DNA of 25,208 bases from Hirudo medicinalis (taxonomy: Eukaryota > Annelida > Clitellata > Hirudinida > Hirudinidae), in assembly GCA_011800805.1 (NCBI GenBank), contig MPNW01000858.1, forward strand, positions 1-25,208, in the 5' to 3' direction. How positions within the stretch are numbered: position 1 is the stretch's first letter; each line of letters begins with the position of its first letter. The notes under the pieces were generated by a model. It was not told the origin of the DNA, did not search any database, and saw nothing but the letters and a program-made list of their open reading frames with translations. Positions 10,743 to 21,200 of the stretch are shown piece after piece. Position numbers and translations under genes: made by a program.

Positions 10743-11961
10743 GTCCTTCCAAAGCCTAGGCATAATTAAGATCATTTCAAATTGCCTATTTATTCGTTTG
10801 ATCTGCAGCCGCCATTTTCAGTTCTATTATCAGAAAATGAATTTGAGGTGTGTGCTGTTGGGTGAAAGTTTCTGTTGAAAAGCAGCAGCTTGCTGTTGCT
10901 TGAGATGTTTTTAGAGAAAGTTAGAGGAGCGCCTGTTGTTTGCTTTTATTTTTCAGGGGTTCAATGAAAAAGTGTAAATTCACGAATAGTGAGCGAATGT
11001 TAATGCCTTTCTTATTTTGTTTAAAGAGTAGGACGACATTTACGCATTATTCCTAAGTTGTGCGATTTATTATCTGCCTGTCTTTCACTTAATGCTCCAA
11101 GATGTTGATGGGCATTCCTTTTGTTTGAGACGTTTCGATTCTCAAAAGCTTGCGTCCCATTGTAAACTTGAACATTGAGAGTTATTTAGCCACCTTTAAC
11201 TGGTTTAAAGTGACTTCTTGTCTGCGAGTGAATTGCAATAGTTTAAGCAACAAGATGTTGAAGGATCAACATCACTATCAAAAGTTACCAATCTTCAGTA
11301 ATTCTTTTGACAATTATTTATTCCTTTTAATTAGAAAATGAAAACAGCGATTGGTTTCACTAGACACTATTTTACCAATGCACATGTTTAAGTAGATCAA
11401 GCAACAAGATCTAAAATAAGAATGACATTTCCATAAAAGCCAGAAATGAATCCACTTCCATGATAAGTCGAAGTGCCAATTGCTTTGAAAGAACAACACT
11501 CAAGAACCTAGGACCTGGGAACCTGCTGAATTAAGAGGCAAGTTCAGCAAATATCAGCAGCCATAAATACAGAAGACAATTAAGTCTTATTATGCAGAAA
11601 TAGCAATAAATTGTCATAAATATAATATTAAAACTATTGATGCTGAGAAGTATCAAAGATCAGGAGAAATGATTGCACTAGCATGAAAACAAAACTGTAT
11701 AACTAAAAATCCCATAAAACCACAAAAACAAAAATCTTGTTAGCCAAGCAAAGATCTCATTAAAGATATGAATTGAAAGCAGAAATGCAATCCATTTAAA
11801 AGATCCCAATTTACAAAATGAAAGCACTTATAAATAGAATCTCTGAGTAAACCACCTCCATACATGATCAATCAATTAAAAATGCATGCCTTAATAAATT
11901 AAGGGGAATGTGATATTTACAACCGGGCCACGAACATCGCTCGAAAGATTTCAATCGAGCA
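10743..11961. other. Intergenic stretch upstream of the channel gene
   Basis: No exon or RNA gene is supported. By position it should contain the 5' flank of the channel gene and, at its far end, the sequence just past the polyadenylation signal of the PPxY membrane-protein gene, both on the minus strand. Short open frames here are not conserved-looking. Confidence 0.6.
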
Positions 11962-11967
11962 TTTATT
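11962..11967 (-). promoter_or_regulatory. Polyadenylation signal AATAAA of the PPxY gene
   Basis: AATAAA on the minus strand lies 36 bases past the TGA of the 12004-13258 gene. This spacing suits a short 3' UTR and supports that stop as the true end of the gene. Confidence 0.6.
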
Positions 11968-12003
11968 CGTGCACTTCGAAATTCCGCTAAAAATTAAATA
12001 TAA

Positions 12004-13258
12004 TCAGATTGTGTCGGCATTTCCTCGAGTCTCAAAGTTCTGTGCTGAAATTCCCGGCTGAAATTCTTGAAGCGACCTCGAAGAGAAGTCATCCGAGAAA
12101 ACAACTTCGTTCTCACCAATTTCGATCTGGGCATTTGAATCTCTGGCGATGTAATGTTTCTGCAGCTGTTCATTCCTTGGCGATGTTTCCTTAATTACAT
12201 CTGGCGTGCTGGCATCGATGCGTGTCGAACAGCTGGCTTCCAAAGCCCCGTTATTTTCACCTAAGAAGGTATTTGGAATCACAACTGAGGAAGAAATGTG
12301 CATTTCCAATGTTGATGTTTTAGGTGGACTCCTAAAATCAAGAAACATGGTTCTGTCTTTCAAATTGAACTCAGAATATACATATGGAAACATAAACCTG
12401 TTTTCTAAGGCAGATATCGACCTACAGAAGATTCTGCTGTCAGCTGCTCCCCTTGTAACCTGCAGAGCTAATTCTTGATCAGGATACGAGCTGGCTGTTA
12501 TTTCAGACACTTCATCGTAATCAGGTGGGATCTCAACTGGAGAACAAGATTTTTTTTTATATCATAATTTAAATTGTTTGCAAACACACCTACTTTGACT
12601 ACTGTTTTGACTTATGTGGCTGACGTAGCTGAACTGCCTCTCCAGCGATGCATAGGCAGGAGGAGGTGTTTCTGGAACGGCAGATTGATCATTTATGTTG
12701 AGGGTCATTTGGACTGCACGGATGTCTGATGTGGTGGCTGGAATAAAATGCTGATTAATTACATAATCAAATATGTCACAGATGCAAAATGAAAACATAT
12801 GGAATCACTGTTATAACAGTTTACAAATGTATAATAAAACTTTTATTTAAAACACAAATTTTAATTTATTGCAAATCAAATATAAATTTCAGAGCAATGT
12901 ATGAGTCTTATCTGAAAGCAATAATCTAATAAAATATATAATAAATTACTGCATCTTAATTAACTTAGATGTTACCAATTTTATTTTAATTAAATTATTT
13001 CTAACTAAATTCTATGATTTCTAAATTTAAGTAATTATTCTTATTAATGTCTATAACAAGTAATCAATTTCAAATTTAATGACAAACCTTGATTGCTTGA
13101 TATGTTCTTTCGACACAACCGTCTAAATTTGTGACTGCAAAGCACCATTACAGCCGAAAGTATGGCTAGCGATAAAATAACTGTTATAGGTATCCAAACT
13201 GAAACTCTGGCGGATTCCGCATTCTTAGTGGTTGTGGAAAAATTTCTGGTCACAAGGT
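12004..13258 (-). CDS. Single-pass membrane protein with two PPxY motifs (3' part of gene)
   Basis: Three exons, minus-strand order, are 13258-13088, 12737-12594 and 12536-12004 (TGA), joined in matching phase (1, 1) to give 281 aa. The first piece has a short polar stretch (LVTRNFSTTTKNAESARVS), then a membrane segment VWIPITVILSLAILSAVMVL followed by basic CSHKFRRLCRK. This places the long C-terminal part in the cytosol. That part carries ETPPPAYASL and IEIPPDYDEV, two PPxY motifs of the type bound by WW domains of Nedd4-family ubiquitin ligases. It continues as a Ser/Glu-rich tail of about 170 residues without recognised domains. The 5' end is missing: exon 13258 follows a T-rich acceptor (TTTGCTTGCAG). 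The readable frame upstream of it has no ATG before a TAG. WBP1/VOPP1/Shisa-type proteins share this plan, but no cysteine-rich ectodomain is seen. Confidence 0.6.
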
Positions 13259-14454
13259 CTGCAAGCAAACAAATACAATACAACGTTACAAAAACGCTAA
13301 TAACAGTCACAAGAAAGAACAACTTTTGTAGATACTAATCGTCACTAACCCATTTTTCCACCACAGATGAAGTGTCTTACATTAGTTTACTAACTTAGTT
13401 TACATTATTGATTCACTTTTCATTTACTAAGGTGATAAACCTAAAAGTACTTTTTAATGTTGTTATTTTATACGAATGCATTAATAGATTGAATTTAATT
13501 TAAATCAGATTAAAAACATTTTTATTCATGCAATTAAGTATCGCTTTAGCTAATTTCATTCGATCATGGCTAACTTTGATCATCGAACGATTATTAAATT
13601 TTCCAGTTTGCCAAAAAATAATGAAATGTTGTAGGAACATGCTTAAAATATATTTTTAAAAGCACTTAATCGGCCATTTAAAACATTACTAAGATAGCTG
13701 ATCAATTCTTAATTAAATAAAACTTTGTCTTATAGCTTTAGCAGCGGGAAAACACTAGAAGTGTCTAATAGGGACGTAATTTGAGGGGAGCAGGTCAGTA
13801 GCATTGATTATTGTATATTGATAATGGTTTTAAAAAAATTTAGCATCTTTTCGAGTTGAGCATTTCTGCTATTATGTGGGTTTTGTGGTAAGTAAGGCAT
13901 CCAATTTCAGATACAAGGACGTCATTTGACTCAGTGAGAAGCAAAAACTTTCGTCTCATAGGGTTGAACGAGGCATTTGCACCACCGGGGGAGCTGAAAT
14001 GGTCTCCCTGTTCACAGCGCCAGATTTACCCAGGTGGAGGCCCCGGTGCAATGTGGTGTTGGAGTCTCAGCGCCAGTCCTGTTGTCCCCTCCACCTTTTT
14101 ATAAGAAAAACATGCTAAGAGTAATAAAGAATCAAAAAGATTTGAATGCTGCAAAAGGTCAACGAATAATATTCTCTAGTTTTCGCCATGTAATACCGAT
14201 GATGTAGTTAGTGGAAGCCAAATCTTTCAAGAAACTTTCAACCAATTTAATTTCTCGTTAATCAAAGTTGCAAATTTTCGAGGATAATAAAAATGATCAG
14301 TAAAAAGCATGTCTGATGCACATGAGCCGCCAAAAATGATGTTGATGTGGGCGTGTTTATGAATAACCAATTAGCAACCATAAATACTCTGTTATGTTTT
14401 TGTGCTTGATATAACCGGATGATGATAAAGTTTTCCATTACAACTTGAGAGGAT
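13259..14454. other. Head-to-head spacer between the PPxY gene and SNX27
   Basis: This spacer separates two divergently transcribed genes and should contain the SNX27 promoter. It may also hold missing 5' exons of the PPxY gene. I searched the minus strand for an exon ending in phase 1 with a signal peptide and found none convincing. It contains a GC-rich block at 13950-14098, described separately. Confidence 0.5.
13950..14098. other. GC-rich structured block of unknown origin
   Basis: About 150 bases of clearly higher GC content than the flanks. TTGCACC(ACC)GGGG at 13977-13990 can pair with CCCCGGTGCAA at 14041-14051 (11 bp, 3-base bulge). A competing GGGAG/CTCCC pair is at 13989-13993 and 14004-14008. 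CAGCGCCAG occurs twice (14015-14023, 14068-14076). I compared it by eye with U1, U2, U4, U5, U6, U11, U12, 7SK, SRP and 5S RNAs and saw no match. It could be an interspersed-repeat fragment, a non-coding RNA or a promoter-proximal island. Confidence 0.45.
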
Positions 14455-16876
14455 ATGAGCGACACAGAGAATACATCGCAACATTTATCCCAGAATATTG
14501 ATCCGTTTCTTGGCCCTCGAGTGGTGGTGATAACGAAATCTGAAACTGGTTTTGGATTCAATGTTAGGGGGCAGGTGGGTGAAGGCGGTCAGTTGAGAAG
14601 TATAAATGGTGAATTATATGGTCCGATGCAGCAAATAAGCGCTGTTTTAGATGGTGGAGCAGCGCAAAAATCTGGGATAAGGAAAGGAGATAAAATACTT
14701 GAAGTGTGAGTTCAGCAATGGCTTTCCAAGCATTGTTTTAATTCCTTCTAAAATTTTAATATATGGCAATTATCACTGTATTAATATTTTATTTGAATTG
14801 ACAGCAATGGAATCAATGTAGAGGGAGCTACTCACAAGCAGGTTGTGGACCTCATAAGATCTGGAGGAGATACTTTAGTTCTTACTGGTAGGAACATAAT
14901 CAGTTGACTTAACATTATTCGATAAAGTGGGTTTAGTGCTCATTCCTATTTTAGTGATATCAACTTCGCATCACACTTTTCTTGAGGATTCAGATGCTAG
15001 CGAAGATACCTCGTCTTCTGCAAATGACTACTCTGAAATTAAATCCCTGCCTATCAGTATTCTTGATTATCAACTCCAAGAAAAAGCCAAAGAGAAATTC
15101 ATAGTGGGATTTCTTTGAAGACATTATTTGATTGAGGCAAACATTTGATTATTTTATTTCTCTCAGGTCTACAACATCTATTTAGCTGGGCGCCATCTTT
15201 GCTCAAAGAGATACAGAGAATTTGCTGCACTTCACAGCCAATTAAAACAGCATTTTCAGGACTTCAACTTCCCAAAGTTTCCTAGTAAATGGCCATTCCA
15301 ACTTTCCGATCAACAGTTGGACACGAGGAGAAGAGGTCTCGAACAGTACCTGGAAAAAGGTGAGAATTTAATTTAGGGGTGAATTTGTATCTATCACATG
15401 AATTTTGTATTATGTTTTGTCTTAGTCTGCTCGGTTAAGGTCATCGGGGAATCGGACATTATGCAGGAATTTTTGACTCTTTCCAGTTCGGTAAGAATTA
15501 TTTATGGTTTGTTCTCTTGTTAAGTAAGCCTAGCTGATTGGCTAAAAGCAAGTCTATTTGATTATCTTAATGCATAAACTTTAAATAAATAAATTGCTTA
15601 AGCATGGTGAAGATGATGTTTCGATGAAAATCCTCATGCCAGACAGTAGTTTGTTGACTCTTGTGATTCAGAAGAACAGCAATACTGAAGAAGTTTATAA
15701 GGTCATTCTGAAGATCATGTTTAATGACATCATTATCTTAGTGGTTTAATAAGCCTTCGTAATTATCTCAGATGGTGACAAAGAAGTTGTCATGGACACC
15801 AGAAGTTGCAAAGTGCTTTGCTTTGTTTGAGATCGAGGAAAATTACTTTTGTAGGTGGTTTAGGTGTTCAAAAATGGTGATTTTGACGCGTCTTCTAATG
15901 GGACATTTGTTTCGAAATAGACCGAAAGCTGCATGCTTTAGAACTGCCCCACAGTATGTATATTCATAACTATAACACCTACGTGTCTACGTGCATTTGT
16001 GTGAGAAAGTTCATATTTTCTCCGTCGCTCGAGCTTTCACTCATCAGCAATCCTACAATCCTTTCCCTTATCTATCATCAAGTAAGATTTAATTCTCATT
16101 TATTCATATTGATGAATGAATTGTGATGAGGTGACTGGAAATCCAGGCCCTGAAAGATTTGAGTGATGGATTAATCCAGCTGAACAAGGAGGAGCTGCAG
16201 GAATTAAAACATGCTCAAGAATTGGACAAGAAAGAGGAGGTAACAAGAAATGTTTAACTGGAAATGCATATCATAACAAGTGAATCAATTCAACGCAGTT
16301 GGTCAAGCAACTACAGCAAAGGGGTGGTTATGGCGAAGTTGTCTTTCCTCACTGTGCTTGCGACTCGAGGAAGGGAGGCCATGTGATTGCCATTGCATCT
16401 CACGAATGCTTCAAATTGCAGGCTTGTTCCTATGAAGGTTTGCCTGAGGTAAGTCTTGCTATGCTTAAAAGTTCATTCACTCAATGCAAAGTGGAATGAA
16501 ACAGTCTCAGGTGATAGAGTTTTCATGGAGGGACATAAAAAACTACAGCACTGATGAGGAGGGAATCTCTTTCAGCTTCGAGCACCAAAAAGAAGGAAAG
16601 AAACCCAGGATGATAAGAATCTGCACTTGTTTTGTCAGTTTTTTTATATTATCGTTTAATATTTAATCAGTAATGCAATTGTTTAACATTGACATTCAGA
16701 TTGAACCATTGGCTTGAGCCAGATAACCTTAATTAATTTAATGTTTAGATTTCAATCCATTTACTTCTTCTAGGGATTTCATTTACTTTAAATAAGATCT
16801 AATTAGGATGCCCTACAATTTCCAGTTTGCCTACATGAAGGATTGTTTTGACCAAATATACAAAGAAAGAGAATGA
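14455..16876 (+). CDS. SNX27: Sorting nexin 27 (PDZ-PX-FERM-like)
   Basis: Twelve exons: 14455-14705, 14805-14887, 14955-15103, 15167-15359, 15426-15490, 15603-15701, 15772-15850, 15921-16081, 16147-16239, 16299-16448, 16505-16633, 16826-16876. All phases agree, giving 500 aa. Residues 21-113 are a PDZ domain with the GFGF peptide-binding loop (32-35) and the inserted loop [12 protein letters not shown] that in vertebrate SNX27 contacts retromer VPS26. Residues 142-247 are a PX domain with KRYREF (phosphoinositide-binding arginine) and [12 protein letters not shown]. The rest is the FERM-like module with FPHCACDSR and TDEEG. The protein sits on early endosomes and couples cargo with C-terminal PDZ ligands to retromer for recycling to the plasma membrane. 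It stops at QIYKERE, about 20 residues before the end of the vertebrate protein. Exon 8 has the weakest acceptor and follows a 70-base intron. Confidence 0.96.
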
Positions 16877-18220
16877 TTTTCTGTCTGTGTGTGGAAGTCT
16901 ATTTGCAGTTGTTTTTTTTAAATCTCACTTGCAAGGAGGTGACTACTTTGAAATGCTTTGAAGTTGTGCTAGTCTATTGTTACGAAGGTGTAGAACTTGT
17001 TATTGTCGACTAATATTTTTCGAGAAATATTTTCAATGTGCTTCCAAGATTTTCAAGAAAACTTTAGTATTGTGGATTACTGAGGTGCGACTGCATGTTA
17101 TTCGTTGTTATTGTCAGCTATCGGTTCTATTAAAACTTTGAGAAGCCTCATGGTTTTGTGGATGCGTTTTTCCTCCATTCATAACACATCGTGCAATGCA
17201 ATTGTTCTGCAATGTCATCCTTTTCAGTTGTTTATTAATTTTCAATACATTGATGTTGGTGTTCCATCGTGCTTGTTGAGAACCTGTCGTGTACCTCAGT
17301 TTGTATCTCAGTTCATAGTTCTCAGTTCATTTACTAAAATCTTAAGTGGAGCACATAAATGTGTCACAAGTTGTAGCTTTTTTTTTTATTATTTTAGCTA
17401 TTTTGGAGATGGGATACCCATGGGTTATTGTGAATATCTGAGTATGTACATTTATTTATTCCACAGTAAAACCACCCTTGTGATAAAGTAATTATTTTCT
17501 AGTAGAGCACTTTTGGTTGTTCCAAAGTTCAAAATAAAAGGAATAGCGTTACTTATAAGTTCTAGCTATTGCGAGGCAATTTTATGTTTAAAATTAAATT
17601 AAATTTTAAAAATGTGTTAAAATGTCTAATTATAAATGCTCACCTAGTGGCTTGCACACTTGGGGAGTTTGAGATCAATTTTTCTTCCAAGCTTAACATT
17701 AAATTATGGCTGCTTATAAGCAGGGAGGCTAATGTCTGTGTGTTTTATCTGTGAGACAATTTCATGAAGGTGATATCATCGTTAGTTGAGAAGCAGAAGA
17801 GTAGCACGATATATCATTTTATGAGCTTATGCTATTTACTAAGACCTAACAGTCTTTAATGGGGTGCAAAGCGATTAATTGTAACTCCACCAGAAACTTG
17901 AGATACAGTTATTTTATGCCTTTTAGGGAAAAGTACTTCTGTCATAACAAGTTTTTAATGTCATGAATATTATCCGTCGCTCTCTATTTTGTTTCTGAAT
18001 TCATCTTCAAATTTAACATTCTAATTTTAATGATGTTTCGCAAGAACTACAACATCTAGAGATTACGTAGAGCTAACTTATTGCAATTTATAAAATTTTT
18101 GAATGTCTGAATTTACCTAAATAGTTAAATGTACTTTATTTTACTTGCCAGTTCACTTTTAGATCCAATTCCGAGCAGGGGAATTTCGTTATGGGTCCGC
18201 GTTCGTTCTCTTAGAATTTA
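16877..18220. other. SNX27 3' UTR and spacer before LRCH
   Basis: No further coding exon is supported. An AATAAA at about 17533 could end the SNX27 transcript. A 128-codon open frame at 17105-17491 lacks an ATG start and looks like chance. Just before the LRCH start, TTGCCAGTTCACTTTTAG resembles an acceptor for a 5' UTR exon, which would put the LRCH promoter further upstream. Confidence 0.5.
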
Positions 18221-21200
18221 ATGGATTACTCAAAACGTGTATATGAGCTTTCTCATGAGAATCCTGTGGCAGTGTCTAAAAGCATCGAAAAAATTTTGGA
18301 CGATTCTCAACACACTGGTGAACTCGTTCTTAGTGCCAAAAAATTGACCGACTTACCTGCATCAATTACTAACTATGATTTGTCGGATCTCTATTTTGTC
18401 GGTGAGTTTTGGCTTGCCATAATTTTTTGGTAAGCTTTTTAGATATCTTGTGATACATTGAGAAAATGAATTCTGGTATTTTTGAAGACTAGTCTCAGTT
18501 TGATGATTTATGTGATAGGACTATGTAACCAATCAGGTTTCATTAATGAAAGATAGCTCTTCTTAAAAAAATTAGAAGTTGGTCTTGAACATTATTAATG
18601 ACATTGAAAATTTGAATCATTTTACACCTAAAACAGCATGGCGAATGATCTATCTGATTCTTTTGCTTCTCTATTTTGCTAAATTTTGCTATTTTGCTTT
18701 ACGGTATAATATTCAGTGTTTGCTATTACCATTGATGTCATTTGTAATTACATAGATATAGGTTTAAAACTAGTTAAATGTTATTAAGACTTTCTTTTTG
18801 ACTTCACTTTTTTTTTAATGTTCAAAGTTTCTGTTTGCATGCCAAAGGTTATGCTGTAGTTGACAACTTTTGTTTTTGTTGAAGATTGTGTTTTGGCAAG
18901 AAAATTAAAAAGAATGTAAATTGTGGTCAACTTAGCAGCAAGAAAAGAAAAAATGTGAACCCTCACTTTCACTTTCTTCATTAAATTATGTTCAAAGAAT
19001 TCATTATCATAATCAGAGACACCTTGCTAAGTGGCCTTTCAATTAATTCCTTTTCAGTGTTTTTTCTACTGGGCAAAAACAGGAAGATATTTGTAGTGGC
19101 TGTTGTAATTATTTCTAAGTGGCATGATAAGCTTAACAAGTTAATTGGCACAAGTTTATTTATGCTTTGAGGTGGTGAATGATTTGATGATGTGAAAGTG
19201 AAACCTTTGATTTGTTGAATGAATGTTATTTACAACAACCATACTTTGCATTGTAGTGCTTATTAAAATGACATCATTTTCAAATGTTTGTATTTATTAC
19301 AATCTTTTCCTGAATGTTAACAGCTTTGTTTATAATATTAGTCATTATCGTAATGACTTATTAAGTCGTTGATGTACCTCAAAAATGTAAAACAGCTACA
19401 ACATTCTAATGTCACAACATTCCTTGCAAAACAAGATTTATTTTTGGATGTGGTATGATTTATTAGCCTAAAATCATGTACTTCTAACAACTGAACTTTG
19501 TATTACAAGTTAAATTCGAGTAGTTATTAACATTTCATAGGTTTCATTTTGTTTATTAATTAAATTAAATTATTTTTATTCATTAAACAAGAAAGAACTT
19601 AAAAATTTGAATACTGCTTGTCATTGAAATTGGACATGGGGTACTTGATACTTGCATTTGTACTTGAGTACTGGAGGTTTCTCTATCGTTGCTAAGGTGT
19701 AACTCAAACATTTTGTGATAAAATTATTTCTTTAAGTTTCTATATTTTGAATAAATAAACTTGTTGCAAATCATCTTTGTCCTCTGAGTGTAGAGGCATT
19801 ATTTTTCCTAAGACAGTTTACTTAACGCTATTGTTTGGTAATGACAACATTTATTACTATTACTAATAATAATAATAATACATTTTTAAAAGAATAACTT
19901 TGTTTTATCTGAGGCAAATAAATTTGAACAATAAACAATCACTTTGTGCAGTCTGGGCAATGGAGCAGAGATAAATTAGTGATGTACTTGTAAAAGTACT
20001 TGCTCATAAGTCATCGGTACTGGTACTCGTACTTGTACTTGGACCTTGAATACTTGCATTTGGTCTCATGTATGATTGAAATTTCCTAACTCATTTTTAT
20101 TGTTAATGATGACACCAGCTAAATATTCACAACTGATTATTACTAATATTATATACATTATAATATTAATAATATTATTATATTACTGTTGGGTCTTTTG
20201 TATTTACTCAACTTTAAAGAGCAACAGTAACTCAAACTTTATTACGACAACTCTTTGAAATGAGACAACGAGACTGTAAGTAACTCGAACATGTGATATG
20301 AGAACTAACCATCCCACCATATGAGAGAGAGCCTAGAACTATGAAATCAACTCCTTATTTATACTGCATCAGTACAGTCCATATCAGTACTGTACTGTCA
20401 TAACAACAACTTCGATTTCAGATTTGTCAAGGAATACACTCGGTGACCTTCCATACTTCCTCTTCAATTTCCTGTCACTGGAGCATCTGGATTGTCGCCA
20501 CAATTTCATTCGATCGATTCCTTCTTCCATCTCGACCTTCAACAATCTGGTCGTCCTCGATCTCAGGTAAGACTTGTAACTTTGAATAATAACTTACAGT
20601 TTTTGTTACCCTTGTGAACATTTTTCTTGTAAATTATACATCACATCGTGATGATGAATCCTCTAATCGAACGCACGACTAAGTTGCTGCATTATTGAAG
20701 AACAGGATTTGCATCCTGATGTGTCCAAGATAGACTTAAGCAGACTCAAGCTTCCTATTTGTTCTTTATTTTGTTCTGCTATAATATATCAAGTGCATAC
20801 TTCAACATCTTGAATACAGCAACTTTGTAACTTTTAATAAAAAACCAAAGTTGTTGAAAATGCTAATTTGTGGAATTTATTGATTTCATTTGCAATCATA
20901 ACTTTCAATTAGTTTTAATTAGCAATGTTGGAATTTGCAAGAGAGCTCACTAATATATTTTAAGTGGTTTTGTTTTCAAATTTTTTGGTTAAATAAATTT
21001 TAATTAGTATTTACCAGTACAAGCTATTGAAAATTGTTACTCACTTTTTCAAATACTTAAATATATTACTTAAGGCAGAATTTGTATTTTAAATGTTCCA
21101 GTCACAACCTGTTGACCGCTTTTCCTTCGTATGCCTGTAACTTCCAATGTCTCGAAGTTTTGAATCTTTCGAGCAACAAAATTTCTTCGTTGCCGGAAGA

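Noticed and set aside
14262..14561. Minus-strand frame of 99 codons overlapping the SNX27 start
   Set aside because: It is antisense to the conserved PDZ exon. Its hydrophobic end could not be joined in phase to the PPxY gene.
17105..17491. 128-codon open frame after SNX27
   Set aside because: It has no ATG start, low-complexity hydrophobic composition and no splice-linked partner. It is more likely 3' UTR or spacer.
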